Below are positions 30,101 through 38,819 of a DNA stretch of 64,000 bases, piece after piece. The stretch lies in the NCBI RefSeq assembly GCF_013304385.1, contig NZ_JAAITU010000005.1:62001-126000 (forward strand), given 5' to 3'. The stretch comes from Blautia glucerasea. GTDB taxonomy: Bacteria > Bacillota > Clostridia > Lachnospirales > Lachnospiraceae. Within the stretch, counting starts at the first letter, position 1; each line of letters opens with the position of its first letter. The notes beneath the pieces were generated by a model. The model saw nothing but the letters and a program-made list of their open reading frames with translations, was not told the origin of the DNA and ran no database searches. Made by a program: the position numbers and the translations under genes.

Positions 30101-31629
30101 TTTACAAAGGTGGAAAAACGGTCTGTGATCTTTCCTCCTTCTACCAGCACTGCACCGATCTCTATGATTCTGCAGGTAAGAGGTGAAAATCCGGTAGTCT
30201 CTATATCAAAAACAACAAAACGTCCATCCAGAGTCTGACCCTTTGGATTTGTAACCATACCTTTCAAGTCATCTACCAGATAGGCCTCCATGCCATACAA
30301 TACTTTAAAATCCGAGTCCTTGGGTACACATCCGCCCCAGCTGTCAAAACAATGATTTGCTTCAGGAAATGCCTGCACTACACCATGATCCGTAATGGCA
30401 ATCGCCGGGTGTCCCCATTCATATGCCCGTTTCACCAGTGCCTTGGCCTCGGTAACACCATCCATATCACTCATCTTGGTATGACAATGCAGTTCCACCC
30501 TTTTCTGTGGTGCTGTATCCATCCTTGTGCTGCGGAAATCTCCAATCTTCTTGATCCCACTTACAGAACCAATGGTCAGCTCACTGTCAAAACGGTCAAT
30601 GGTGGTAACACCTTTCAGCTTAATAAAGGCTCCCTTTTTCAAATGCTCTGTTACTTCCGGCACCTGTTCATTTCGCAGGAACATTTTTACAGTGATGGAG
30701 TCTGTAAAATCCGTCACAGGGAAGATCAGAATGGTCTTTTCATTTCGGATCTCCCTTGCCTCCACATCCATTACCTGACCACGAATGGTCACCTCTCCCA
30801 CAACTTCCACAATGGATTCCAGAGGAACAGGATCATTCTCCACATCCCTTCCATAGATAACATCCGGATTTGGATCCTTGCGGTAGCTTCCACGGTCGCC
30901 CCATTTACCTTTTTTCTCAAATGGCTTCTTCTCCTTAGGAGCCTGCACGGTTTTGCCTTTTGTTGTTTCACCGGATGCGGCCTTTTCCTGGCCGGAATCA
31001 GCTGTCTGTTTCTTTTCCTGGCTTTCGCTTTTTGTTTTCTCATCATCCAGCTTGGCATGGCGAAGCACATTCTCCACCTCCTGCTGGATCTGCAGGGCTG
31101 CGTTTTTACGGTATTTGCTTTCTCCTGTCTCAATAAAATCAATGTCTGCTTTCAGGTTCATACCACACCGTTCGCAGAAAACCTTATGAAAATACTCCAG
31201 CAGGATCTCACTTTTTTCCCTGGCGATCACAGAATCCGGCAGCTGCAGCTGCATCGTTTCCGCTTCCGGAAAGGTGATCTGTGCCCGCTTGAACAGATTG
31301 TATTCCAGCATATTATAATTTTTAAGTTCAAGCTCCATGCTGGAACGGTAAACCTCCATAAAATTCTCAGGAGTGTACTGCTCTGACAAATAGAACCGTT
31401 CGATCAAAGTAACACCCATGACGATCCCTGGGAAGCACTGTCTCTGGATCTGCTCTTCCAACTCAAAAATATGTTTCTTATGGATCCAGCGGCTGCTTTT
31501 AATGTATACTCGCAGCTGTGTCTTTCCAGCATTACAGGATACCTTTGTGACTATTACATCCTCAAGCAGCGCCTGAAGCTCTGTCTTTAATTTCAGTCCT
31601 GGAAATACATCAAAAAAAGACTTTTCCAT
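27124..31629 (-). CDS. polC: DNA polymerase III alpha subunit, PolC type
   Basis: 1501 residues, the replicative polymerase of low-GC Gram-positives. In order: an N-terminal domain, a lysine-rich linker (about 195-245), an OB fold (about 260-350), a PHP domain (HCHTKMSDMDGV, about 375) with an inserted 3'-5' exonuclease (VVFDIETTGFSPL, about 470), a zinc knuckle (CPNPEC...CPKCG), the catalytic palm with DIDLNFSGEYQ (about 1005) and the C-terminal helix-hairpin-helix region. Its ATG overlaps the ispG stop by one base. Confidence 0.98.
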   Translation of the reverse strand: MEKSFFDVFPGLKLKTELQALLEDVIVTKVSCNAGKTQLRVYIKSSRWIHKKHIFELEEQIQRQCFPGIVMGVTLIERFYLSEQYTPENFMEVYRSSMELELKNYNMLEYNLFKRAQITFPEAETMQLQLPDSVIAREKSEILLEYFHKVFCERCGMNLKADIDFIETGESKYRKNAALQIQQEVENVLRHAKLDDEKTKSESQEKKQTADSGQEKAASGETTKGKTVQAPKEKKPFEKKGKWGDRGSYRKDPNPDVIYGRDVENDPVPLESIVEVVGEVTIRGQVMDVEAREIRNEKTILIFPVTDFTDSITVKMFLRNEQVPEVTEHLKKGAFIKLKGVTTIDRFDSELTIGSVSGIKKIGDFRSTRMDTAPQKRVELHCHTKMSDMDGVTEAKALVKRAYEWGHPAIAITDHGVVQAFPEANHCFDSWGGCVPKDSDFKVLYGMEAYLVDDLKGMVTNPKGQTLDGRFVVFDIETTGFSPLTCRIIEIGAVLVEGGKITDRFSTFVNPEVPIPFRIEQLTSINDAMVMEAPKIQEVLPKFLEFCEGATMVAHNADFDMSFIIENCNRLGIAHDFTYVDTVGMARFLLPALNRFKLDTVAKAAGVALDHHHRAVDDAECTARIFEKFVEMCRERDIFDVDQLNEQGKVSTDTIKKLPTYHAVIFMRNETGRINLYKLVSQSHIKYFNHKPRVPKSVFEAHRDGLLIGSACEAGELYQALLRNAPEPEIARLVNFYDYLEIQPLGNNWFMIEDEKNDTIHSKEDLIQINRKIVKLGEQFNKPVVATCDVHFMDPQDEIYRRIIMAGNGFKDADNQAPLYLRTTEEMLEEFSYLGSEKAEEVVITNTNKIADMIEKISPIHPDKFPPVIENSDRDLKDICFKKAHEMYGETLPAIVEDRLEKELHSIISNGYAVMYIIAQKLVWKSNEDGYLVGSRGSVGSSLAATMSGITEVNPLPPHYLCPNPECKYSDFDSPEIKEFAGMAGCDMPDRICPKCGTKMTKQGFDIPFETFLGFKGDKEPDIDLNFSGEYQTNAHKYTEVIFGKGQTFKAGTIGTLADKTAFGYVKNYFEERGQHKRYCEINRIVQGCTGVRRTTGQHPGGIIVLPKGEEIEKFTPVQYPANDSSSGFITTHFDYHSIDGNLLKLDILGHDDPTMIRMLEDLTGLSARKVPLDDKAVMSLFASTEALKIKPEDIGGCKLGCLGIPEFGTDFAMQMLIDTKPKYFSDLVRIAGLSHGTDVWLGNAQTLIEEGKATISTAICTRDDIMIYLIGQGVESGLAFTIMESVRKGKGLRDEWITTMKEHGVPDWYIWSCKKIKYMFPKAHAAAYVMMAYRIAWFKVFQPLAYYAAYFSIRATSFSYELMCMGKERLEYYMAEIRKKGDLATQKEQATLKDMRIVQEMYARGFDFVPIDLYKAKAHRFQIMDQKLMPALDTIDGLGDKAADAVVEAAAKGKFLSKDDFRDRTKVSKTVIDLMDDLGLFGDIPQSNQISLFDFSKNAV

Positions 31630-32690
31630 TATTCACTCCAATTCATTAGCTCTTCCCGAAGAACAGCCAGAAGCTGGTCCTCCGGTATCTTACGTACAAC
31701 TTCTCCTTTTTTGATCAGGAGTCCAACACCATCTCCGCCTGCAATACCGATATCTGCTTCCTTGGCCTCTCCAGGGCCATTTACCACACAGCCCATAACT
31801 GCTACTTTAATATCCAGTGGAATATCCTGAACCATAGTCTCTACCTGGTTGGCAAGACCGATCAAATCGATCCTGGTACGTCCACAGGTAGGACATGATA
31901 CTACTTCCACCCCGCCTTTTCTAAGACCCAGCGTCTTCAGGATACGCTTTGCCGACTTCACTTCTTCTAAAGGTGCTCCTGTGAGAGATACACGTATCGT
32001 ATCTCCTATACCCTGATATAAAATGATCCCAAGTCCGATGGCTGACTTGATATTTCCCGAATAAAGAGTACCTGCCTCTGTGATTCCCACATGCAAAGGA
32101 TATCTGGTCTTTTGTACGATCAGCTCATGAGCCCTGGCGCACATCTGTACATCTGATGACTTAATACTGATCACCAGATTGTCATATCCAAGATCTTCTA
32201 TGATATGCACCTTATCCAGTGCGCTTTCCACAAGCCCCTCTGCTGTCACCCCGTGGTATTTCTCTACCAGATCCTTTTCCAGGGAACCACTGTTTACGCC
32301 TACACGGATGGGGATATTCCTCTCTTTTGCCACATCTACTACTGCTTTGATCCTCTGGATGCTTCCAATATTTCCCGGGTTGATCCGAATCTTATCAGCA
32401 CCGTTTTCCATAGCTGCAATGGCCAGTCTGTAGTCAAAATGGATATCTGCCACCAACGGGATATGGATCTGTTTTTTGATCTCCTTTAATGCCAGTGCAG
32501 CTTCCATGGTAGGTACAGCACAACGGATAATATCACATCCTGCTTTTTCCAGGGCAAGGATCTGTGCTGTGGTTGCCTGTACATCTTCTGTCTTGGTATT
32601 GGTCATGGACTGGATCAGTATAGGATTTCCTCCACCGATCTTCCTGTTCCCAATCTGTATTACTTTTGTATGCTCTCTATATGTGCTCAT
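31629..32690 (-). CDS. ispG: 4-hydroxy-3-methylbut-2-en-1-yl diphosphate synthase
   Basis: 353 residues, family length. It makes HMBPP in the MEP isoprenoid pathway using a [4Fe-4S] cluster. The cluster ligands are in SCPTCGRTRIDL and MGCVVNGPGEAKEADIGIAGG-type sequence. The start is the ATG at 32688-32690 (MSTYREHTK). The frame stays open 20 codons further upstream, but that extension is read from the intergenic repeat at 32707, and the same peptide pattern GSLKRTC-LCS arises from the repeat at 17361, so it is not part of the protein. Confidence 0.96.
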   Translation of the reverse strand: MSTYREHTKVIQIGNRKIGGGNPILIQSMTNTKTEDVQATTAQILALEKAGCDIIRCAVPTMEAALALKEIKKQIHIPLVADIHFDYRLAIAAMENGADKIRINPGNIGSIQRIKAVVDVAKERNIPIRVGVNSGSLEKDLVEKYHGVTAEGLVESALDKVHIIEDLGYDNLVISIKSSDVQMCARAHELIVQKTRYPLHVGITEAGTLYSGNIKSAIGLGIILYQGIGDTIRVSLTGAPLEEVKSAKRILKTLGLRKGGVEVVSCPTCGRTRIDLIGLANQVETMVQDIPLDIKVAVMGCVVNGPGEAKEADIGIAGGDGVGLLIKKGEVVRKIPEDQLLAVLREELMNWSE

Positions 32691-32706
32691 TTTTATCTGC
32701 CTTTCT

Positions 32707-32779
32707 GAACAAAGCGGACAAGTCCGCTTCAAACTCCCAGGACCTCTCAATTTTTGAGGAACCTGTTACGCTTTGTGCG
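32707..32779 (+). repeat. Intergenic repeat module M1
   Basis: Closely similar to 17361-17430: GAACAAAGCG, AACAAGTCCGCTTCAAACTCCC-type core, CCTCAA/TTGAGG inner stem and CTGTTACGCTTTG. The copy contains the palindrome GCGGACAAGTCCGC. It is followed at 32781-32824 by another stem, GAAAGGGG with CCCCTTTC, in the place where M2 lies in other copies. It occupies the gap between the TelA gene and ispG. Confidence 0.82.
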
Positions 32780-32835
32780 TCCAGAAAGGGGCTGCTGCAT
32801 ATATGTGCCACAACCCCTTTCCGGATAATGAATGA

Positions 32836-33987
32836 TTACTTACGGATCTCCAAAAGCTTGCTCTTAAGCTCTGCTTCCATACGCTGCATCTCAACCTCTG
32901 CCTGCTGACGCTTGATCCTGCCTTCTTTCTGGATCCTCATCACATCATCCAGAGTCTGGATCAGATCTGCATTTGTTTTCTTTAATGTTTCTATATCAAC
33001 GATCCCGCGCTCAGATTCTTTTGCTGTCTCCACAGATGCCATATGAAGGGCTTCCGCATTCTTCTTCAAAAGCTCATTGGTCAGGTCTGTCACTTTCCGC
33101 TGTGCATTTGCTGCTTCTGTAGAATGGGCAATACCAAGTGCCAGCACCATCTGGCTCTTCCATAAGGGAATGGTATTTACAATGGTAGTCTGTATCTTCT
33201 CAACCATAGTGGTATCGTTATTTTGTACCAGACGGATCTGTGGTGCAGTCTGCATTGAAATGGTTCTTGTAAGCTCCAGGTCATGCAGCTTCTTCTCAAA
33301 CCGGTTACATTTACTATCCAGATCCTTTGCTTCCTGGGCATCCTGGGCAGATCCGCTGATCTGAGCCTTGGTTTCCAGCTGTGACAGCCGGCCGTTCCGC
33401 ACTTCCTCCAGCTTCTTCTTACCTGCCAGGATATACATGGTAAGCTCTTTATAATAGTTCAGGTTCTGCTGATACATCTTATCCAGCATAGCAGAATCCT
33501 TCATAAGACGGATCTGGTGCTCCTGGAGGGAATCAACGATCTTCTGTACATTCACCTCTGCCTTGGCATAACGGTTCTTCATTGCCTCAATCTTATTGCT
33601 CTGTTTCTTGAAAAAGCCGAAAATCCCTTTCTCCTCAGTGGCGTCAAAATCACGCAGTTCTCCTACTACCTCTGCGATCAGATCTCCTGCTTCTCCCAGC
33701 TCCTGGGTCTTTACATTTGCAAGGGCTGCATCTGAAAAATCCGCCATCTTCTTCTGGGTACCTGCACCATACTGAAGGATCTGGTTGGTATTCTCAATAT
33801 CGATCCTGGCTGCAAAATCAGCCACCAGCTTTTGTTCTTCCGGTGTAAGAATCGTCTCCTCCATCTCTTTCTTTACTGCAGCTTCTGCAGGCTCTTTCTC
33901 CACTTTCGGTGTCTCTTCCTGTCCGAAATCCGGCTCCAGTGTCAGTGTTGGTGCTTCTGTTTCAAAATCTTTAAAATCTTTTTCCAT
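32836..33987 (-). CDS. TelA/KlaA-family toxic anion resistance protein
   Basis: 383 residues. The protein is largely helical, with an acidic N-terminus and conserved QNDTTMVEKIQTTIVNTIPLWKSQM-type sequence (about residue 260; the family's NTIPLWK signature). The start is the ATG at 33985-33987 behind AGAGGAGA; a longer open frame of 22 codons lacks support. It lies next to an XpaC-like gene, the same pairing as xpaC-yaaN in Bacillus. The family was named for tellurite resistance, but its biochemical role, probably envelope stress, is unsettled. Confidence 0.88.
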   Translation of the reverse strand: MEKDFKDFETEAPTLTLEPDFGQEETPKVEKEPAEAAVKKEMEETILTPEEQKLVADFAARIDIENTNQILQYGAGTQKKMADFSDAALANVKTQELGEAGDLIAEVVGELRDFDATEEKGIFGFFKKQSNKIEAMKNRYAKAEVNVQKIVDSLQEHQIRLMKDSAMLDKMYQQNLNYYKELTMYILAGKKKLEEVRNGRLSQLETKAQISGSAQDAQEAKDLDSKCNRFEKKLHDLELTRTISMQTAPQIRLVQNNDTTMVEKIQTTIVNTIPLWKSQMVLALGIAHSTEAANAQRKVTDLTNELLKKNAEALHMASVETAKESERGIVDIETLKKTNADLIQTLDDVMRIQKEGRIKRQQAEVEMQRMEAELKSKLLEIRK

Positions 33988-34089
33988 TACGTTCTCCTCT
34001 TTCCTTTTACTTTTTGAATGCCTTGTATATCTCCGACTTCCGGCAAAAAACATGCCAAAACTCTTGGTCGGATACTACCTGCCAGATAA

Positions 34090-35382
34090 TTACAGTGCAT
34101 CTTTTTTCCGCATCTTTGTAAATTCATCCTCTGTCAGGCCTTCCTGTGCCAACACCGTATGTAATACGGAAATATCACTGGACACATCCATGGCTGTATC
34201 TTCAAAAATAGAATCCAACAGCTTCTCAAAAGCTGTATTCAGGGTGTCAATAGTCTTCTCGATCTCAAGCTTGGAGTTCTGGATATTCTCTCCCTGGACA
34301 GGCTGGCTGTCCATATCCTCATATGCATCCAGCAGCTTCACTGTGGTAGGAAGATAATAATCCATCAGCCTTTTCAGATCTGGAATCACCTCCGGATGTT
34401 CCTGCACCCGCTCAAAGATCTTGCGGACGATCAGTTCCATACGGGAGATCTTGGCTGATATTTCTTCTCCTGGGATAGCATCATTACTCCTGTGGATCTT
34501 GTCAATAAACTGATTTCCCCGATCAAGCACCTCCTGCACCTGGGCGCTTACTGCCCCGGCTGACGCCTTCTTCTCTTCTTCCTTCCGTGCTGAAGCTGCC
34601 CGCTCTTCAAGAGCCTGCTGGGTCTGTATATACTGCTGATAAGTTTCATCGCTGGTGATCAGACAAGTCTGCTGCTGATCCACATGACCTTCCAGGAACC
34701 ATCCTTTACCAATCATCTTCTTAATGTCTTTTTTTACGTATTTTACAGGCTTGCCTGCGATCCTGGCCAGCTGGTCAAAATTGCAGTATGTTCTCTGACC
34801 AAGGGCACGGATATACTTGTTGAAACGTCCAACCCTGCCGATCCGGCTACATCCTTCCTTAAGAAGCACTGCACCAGCTGCGGTAAAGGCGCCAAGGGTC
34901 ACTGCAGTGCTCATCGTAACTGCTGCCCCTGCTGCTGCCGCAATTTCTGCTACAAGAAAAGCAACACCAAAGCCGGCAGTAAAAACACCGCCGAAAACAG
35001 TCATCAGGATCCCTTTGGCGCGCTCACCCCCGGTCTTCCTGTAAAGCCCTGGCATGGATAAGCCATATCCGCTTTGTTTGTGCATTCTCGGTGGGATCCC
35101 CTGAGATCTGCCAAAAGGCGGCTGCTGGTATCCATGGTCTTTATGCGTCTCATAGGCTCTGGCATTATGCTCCGGGTTCTCATTTGTCCGGTAATCCTGC
35201 GTCTGACCGCCTCCGAAAGCACCGTTCAGTACACCCTTTAATGCCTCGCTGCCGGAATCAATAGCCTTATTTACTGTCTGATTAATATTCCTGCTGAGCT
35301 TTCGGTAATCCTGCTCGTTCACTGCACTGTTAATAATGTCCTGGATCTTTGCGCCCAGATCATCCCACTCCTGATGTTCCAT
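34090..35382 (-). CDS. XpaC-like membrane protein
   Basis: 430 residues. An N-terminal soluble part (1-115) rich in Gln/Asn, then two hydrophobic segments (about 140-190: GILMTVFGGVFTAGFGVAFL and AVTLGAFTAAGAVLL), then a long helical C-terminal half. The family, known as 5-bromo-4-chloroindolyl phosphate hydrolysis protein (XpaC), is usually paired with TelA, as here. The ATG at 35380-35382 is chosen because GGAGG lies 5 bases upstream; an in-frame TTG overlaps that site. The enzymatic name is probably misleading. Confidence 0.82.
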   Translation of the reverse strand: MEHQEWDDLGAKIQDIINSAVNEQDYRKLSRNINQTVNKAIDSGSEALKGVLNGAFGGGQTQDYRTNENPEHNARAYETHKDHGYQQPPFGRSQGIPPRMHKQSGYGLSMPGLYRKTGGERAKGILMTVFGGVFTAGFGVAFLVAEIAAAAGAAVTMSTAVTLGAFTAAGAVLLKEGCSRIGRVGRFNKYIRALGQRTYCNFDQLARIAGKPVKYVKKDIKKMIGKGWFLEGHVDQQQTCLITSDETYQQYIQTQQALEERAASARKEEEKKASAGAVSAQVQEVLDRGNQFIDKIHRSNDAIPGEEISAKISRMELIVRKIFERVQEHPEVIPDLKRLMDYYLPTTVKLLDAYEDMDSQPVQGENIQNSKLEIEKTIDTLNTAFEKLLDSIFEDTAMDVSSDISVLHTVLAQEGLTEDEFTKMRKKDAL

Positions 35383-35493
35383 GTATTCCTCCAATCAGGC
35401 TTTCCTATTTCTCCACGTTGCCTGTATGATTTTCATTATAGCGAAATCAATAAAAAAAAACAAGAGAGCGAACATGAAATTACAGTTTTGCTA

Positions 35494-35522
35494 TTGAATT
35501 TGACACGTAAAAGTTTTACAAT
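35494..35522 (+). promoter_or_regulatory. Promoter of ilvE
   Basis: -35 TTGAAT at 35494-35499 and -10 TACAAT at 35517-35522, spacer 17. A leader of about 80 bases follows without an obvious terminator or riboswitch. Confidence 0.6.
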
Positions 35523-35608
35523 GTGAAAGAATAAACACAGTATCATTCTTTTAATGAAAGATAAAGGCAGGGAACTGTGAATTTGTATTAAGAGGAGGCT
35601 CTTTGGTT

Positions 35609-36634
35609 ATGGAAAAAAAGAACATCGACTGGGGCAATCTTGGCTTCGGCTATGTAAAAACCGATTATCGTTATGTATCTAACTTTAAAAACGGCGCATG
35701 GGATGAGGGTGGTCTGATCACAGATGATACTGTCACCATCAGCGAATGTGCAGGTGTACTTCAGTATGCACAGACTGTTTTTGAAGGTATGAAAGCTTAT
35801 ACTACAGAAGACGGCCATATCGTTACTTTCCGTCCTGACTTAAACGGAGAGCGTATGGAGAATTCCGCCAGAAGACTGGAAATGCCGGTTTTCCCAAAAG
35901 ACCGTTTTGTAAAGGCTGTTGTTGAGACGATCAAAGCCAATGCTGCTTATGTTCCGCCTTATGGTTCAGGCGCTACTTTATATGTACGTCCTTATATGTT
36001 CGGTTCCAACGCAGTGATCGGTGTAAAGCCGGCTGACGAATATCAGTTCCGTGTATTCACCACACCTGTTGGTCCATACTTCAAGGGCGGTGCAAAGCCT
36101 ATCACCATCCGTGTCAGTGATTTTGACCGTGCTGCACCATGCGGTACAGGCCATATCAAAGCAGGACTGAACTATGCAATGAGCTTACATGCCATTGTAG
36201 ATGCCCACAAACAGGGATTTGATGAGAATATGTACCTGGATTCCAAAACACGTACCAAGGTTGAGGAGACCGGCGGAGCAAACTTTATCTTTGTCACAAA
36301 AGACGGAAAGGTGGTTACTCCTAAGTCTGACAGCATTCTTCCTTCCATCACACGCCGTTCCCTGATCTATGTTGCACAGCATTATCTTGGACTGGAAGCA
36401 GAAGAAAGAGAGATTTACTTTGATGAAGTGAAAGATTTCGCAGAATGTGGTCTTTGCGGTACTGCTGCAGTGATCTCTCCTGTAGGAAAGATCGTAGACC
36501 ATGGCAAAGAGATCTGCTTCCCAAGCGGAATGGAAAAAATGGGACCTGTTACCCAGAAACTGTATGAAACACTGACAGGTATCCAGATGGGCCGGATCGA
36601 AGCTCCAGAAGGCTGGATCCAGGTGATCGAATAA
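35609..36634 (+). CDS. ilvE: Branched-chain amino acid aminotransferase
   Basis: 341 residues, fold type IV PLP enzyme of the longer (eukaryote/Bacillus YwaA-like) subgroup. It interconverts Leu, Ile and Val with their 2-keto acids. The PLP lysine is in SKTRTKVEETGGANFIF (about residue 210), and LCGTAAVISPVG (about 285) is the phosphate-binding turn. FEGMKAY and RPYMFGS are typical. The ATG at 35609 is preferred over an in-frame TTG at 35603 because AGGAGG at 35593-35598 is correctly spaced. CodY regulation is plausible but unproved. Confidence 0.96.
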   Translation: MEKKNIDWGNLGFGYVKTDYRYVSNFKNGAWDEGGLITDDTVTISECAGVLQYAQTVFEGMKAYTTEDGHIVTFRPDLNGERMENSARRLEMPVFPKDRFVKAVVETIKANAAYVPPYGSGATLYVRPYMFGSNAVIGVKPADEYQFRVFTTPVGPYFKGGAKPITIRVSDFDRAAPCGTGHIKAGLNYAMSLHAIVDAHKQGFDENMYLDSKTRTKVEETGGANFIFVTKDGKVVTPKSDSILPSITRRSLIYVAQHYLGLEAEEREIYFDEVKDFAECGLCGTAAVISPVGKIVDHGKEICFPSGMEKMGPVTQKLYETLTGIQMGRIEAPEGWIQVIE

Positions 36635-36663
36635 GCCCATATATAATTCCAATATATGCATAC

Positions 36664-36690
36664 AAAAAGGAGCCGTACGGCTCCTTTTTT
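36664..36690. terminator. Bidirectional terminator between ilvE and folA
   Basis: AAAAAGGAGCC pairs with GGCTCCTTTTT around GTAC. A and T runs on both sides serve the convergent genes. Confidence 0.95.
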
Positions 36691-36697
36691 GCTGGTT

Positions 36698-37189
36698 TTA
36701 TTTACATCTTTCGTAACGGACAAAACGATATTCCAGATCAAAGTATGTCTGCTCTTCGCTTTCTGCTGCCACCTGCCACTGGGGCATCTCGTCCAGATTG
36801 GGAAAATACCTGTCTGCTTCATAAGCAAAGTCAATCTTCGTCACCTGAGCAGTATCACAATATGGCAAAAGCATTTTGTATACACTGTCACCGCCGATGC
36901 AGTAAACCTGATCCTTTGGATATTTCTTTATTTCCTCCAGAAGCTCCTGAAGGCTGTGCACAACAATAGCACCTTTTACCTGATAATCCGGATTTCCGGA
37001 AAGGACAATATTAGTACGATTCTTTAATGGCAATCCTCCAGGAAAGCTTTCCAGAGTCTTCCTTCCCATTACAACTACCTTGCCGGAAGTCTCCGTACGG
37101 AACATTTTCATGTCTGCCGGAATACTGACCAGAAGATCATTATTCTTTCCTATTCCCCAGTTTTTATCTACTGCAACAATCATTTTCAT
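36698..37189 (-). CDS. folA: Dihydrofolate reductase
   Basis: 163 residues. It reduces dihydrofolate with NADPH. The N-terminal MKMIVAVDKNWGIGKNNDLL, then MGRKTLESFPGGLPLKNR and VYCIGGDSVYKMLLPYCD are the folate- and NADPH-binding landmarks. It follows thyA by 26 bases, and thymidylate synthase generates the dihydrofolate that this enzyme recycles. AGGAGG lies 10 bases before the ATG. Confidence 0.97.
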   Translation of the reverse strand: MKMIVAVDKNWGIGKNNDLLVSIPADMKMFRTETSGKVVVMGRKTLESFPGGLPLKNRTNIVLSGNPDYQVKGAIVVHSLQELLEEIKKYPKDQVYCIGGDSVYKMLLPYCDTAQVTKIDFAYEADRYFPNLDEMPQWQVAAESEEQTYFDLEYRFVRYERCK

Positions 37190-37215
37190 GATAACTTTTC
37201 CTCCTGTGATAATTA

Positions 37216-38064
37216 TTATACAGCAATCGGTATATTCTTGATCTGCGGCCAGGTCTGATAATTCTCCACGATCAGGTCATCTGTAGTAAAATCATAAAAA
37301 TCTTTGATCTCAGGATTCAGTTTAACCATAGGCGCCGGATATGGAGTCCTGGCGATCAGTTCCTTAACTACAGGAATATGCCGATCATAAATATGACAGT
37401 CAGCGATCACATGTACCAGTTCTCCTGCCTCCATATCACATACCTGAGCGATCATCATCAACAAAATAGAATACTGGCATACATTCCAATTATTGGCAGC
37501 CAGAATATCCTGGGATCTCTGATTCAGCACTGCATTCAGAGTAAGCCTGTCCTTGCCCGGCTCCTTGGTCACATTAAAGGTCATGGAATAAGCGCATGGA
37601 TATAGATTCATCTCATGAAGATCCTGGTGTACATAAATATTGGTCATGATCCTGCGGCTGTAAGGATTATTCTTAAGATCATACAGTACACGATCTACCT
37701 GATCCATCATCCCCTCTTTGTACTGGTGCTTCACACCCAGCTGATAACCATAAGCCTTGCCAATGGATCCGTTCTCATCTGCCCAACTGTCCCAGATATG
37801 GCTGTGAAGATCCTTAATATTATTAGATTTCTTCTGCCAGATCCACAGGATTTCATCCATAGCACTTTTCAGTGCAGTCTTACGAAGGGTCAGTGCAGGG
37901 AATTCCCTGCGAAGATCGTACCGGTTCACTACGCCAAATCGTTTAATAGTGTAAGCGGACGTACCGTCTTCCCATACAGGACGTACCTTTTCCCCTTCTG
38001 TGCTGGTACCATTCTGGATCACATCCTGACACATCTTTATAAACACTTCATCTGCATAACTCAT
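37216..38064 (-). CDS. thyA: Thymidylate synthase
   Basis: 282 residues. It methylates dUMP to dTMP. The catalytic cysteine is in NLYPCAYSMTFNV (about residue 150), the dUMP phosphate arginine pair is in YSRRIMTN, and LNQRSQDILAANNWNVCQYS and ADCHIYDRH match the ThyA signature in a divergent form. The ATG at 38062-38064 is 9 bases from GGAGG; the one at 38068-38070 would be only 3 bases away. Cotranscribed with folA. Confidence 0.94.
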   Translation of the reverse strand: MSYADEVFIKMCQDVIQNGTSTEGEKVRPVWEDGTSAYTIKRFGVVNRYDLRREFPALTLRKTALKSAMDEILWIWQKKSNNIKDLHSHIWDSWADENGSIGKAYGYQLGVKHQYKEGMMDQVDRVLYDLKNNPYSRRIMTNIYVHQDLHEMNLYPCAYSMTFNVTKEPGKDRLTLNAVLNQRSQDILAANNWNVCQYSILLMMIAQVCDMEAGELVHVIADCHIYDRHIPVVKELIARTPYPAPMVKLNPEIKDFYDFTTDDLIVENYQTWPQIKNIPIAV

Positions 38065-38198
38065 CTTCATATACCTCCAGATCCTCTGCTTATGTCACAC
38101 ATATCATTCATTTAAGCCTGGCATCATTATATAAAAAAAGGCGGTGCAGTTCAACATATTTCTTTACATCTGATTTATCAGGTGTTATATTAATAGCC

Positions 38199-38696
38199 AT
38201 GAAAAAGCTGATGATTACTTTACTGAAGCCCCTTTCTTTTCTTCCGGCGATCCTGATGATGTATGTAATCTATTCTTTCTCCGCCCAGACCGGGGAGGTG
38301 TCCGGGCAATTAAGCTACAAGATTTCATACAAGATCGTTGAAACAAAGAATCAGCTTCTGAATGAGAACAAAAGCAGTGCAGAGCTTGCCGTTTCTGCAG
38401 ATACTATCCATTTTTATGTACGTAAGGCAGGTCATATGACCGAATATTTCCTGCTTGCTGTAGCCATCTCCTTCCCGCTTTACGTTTACGGTGTGCGTGG
38501 GATCTGGCTGGTGATCCTGGCAGGCATTATATGCGTAGGCTTTGCAGGCCTGGATGAATACCACCAATCCTTTGTGGCTGACCGTGGTCCTTCCCTGCGG
38601 GATGTAGGGATCGACAGCATAGGCGCATTGATTGGAATCCTGATGGTGCAGGCTTTTTGCTGGTCAACCCTGCACAATCCCCAAAAAAGAACATAG
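38199..38696 (+). CDS. VanZ-like membrane protein
   Basis: 165 residues. Hydrophobic segments near 8-28, 82-100, 103-120 and 135-155. The family motifs YSFSAQTGE, RKAGHMTEYFLLA and LDEYHQSFVADRGPSLRDVGID are clear; the last is the most conserved stretch of VanZ proteins. VanZ itself confers low-level teicoplanin resistance, but most homologues like this one are of unknown role. No van genes are nearby, so this is not a glycopeptide-resistance locus. Confidence 0.9.
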   Translation: MKKLMITLLKPLSFLPAILMMYVIYSFSAQTGEVSGQLSYKISYKIVETKNQLLNENKSSAELAVSADTIHFYVRKAGHMTEYFLLAVAISFPLYVYGVRGIWLVILAGIICVGFAGLDEYHQSFVADRGPSLRDVGIDSIGALIGILMVQAFCWSTLHNPQKRT

Positions 38697-38705
38697 CCCA
38701 AATGC

Positions 38706-38762
38706 AAAGATGCTGTATCTTTACAGTCTCCAAAGGTTCTGTAAAGATACAGCATCTTTTTT
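38706..38762. terminator. Strong terminator after the VanZ-like gene
   Basis: A perfect 21-bp stem (38706-38726 with 38739-38759, AAAGATGCTGTATCTTTACAG and its complement) ends in Ts and has As on its left, so it can act on both strands, serving also the convergent gene at 38820. Confidence 0.93.
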
Positions 38763-38819
38763 ACTTCCAGGATTCCGGATGGCATCCAGGGCAGAGTATG
38801 TCTGCCTTTGTTCTTCCGG

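Noticed and set aside
28177-30186. A 669-codon open frame on the plus strand
   Set aside because: It lies wholly antisense to polC, has no ribosome binding site or recognisable domain, and its composition reflects the complement of polC codons.
38199-38696. VanZ-like gene as part of a glycopeptide resistance locus
   Set aside because: No vanR/S/H/A/X homologues are in the window; VanZ-family proteins are common in unrelated contexts.
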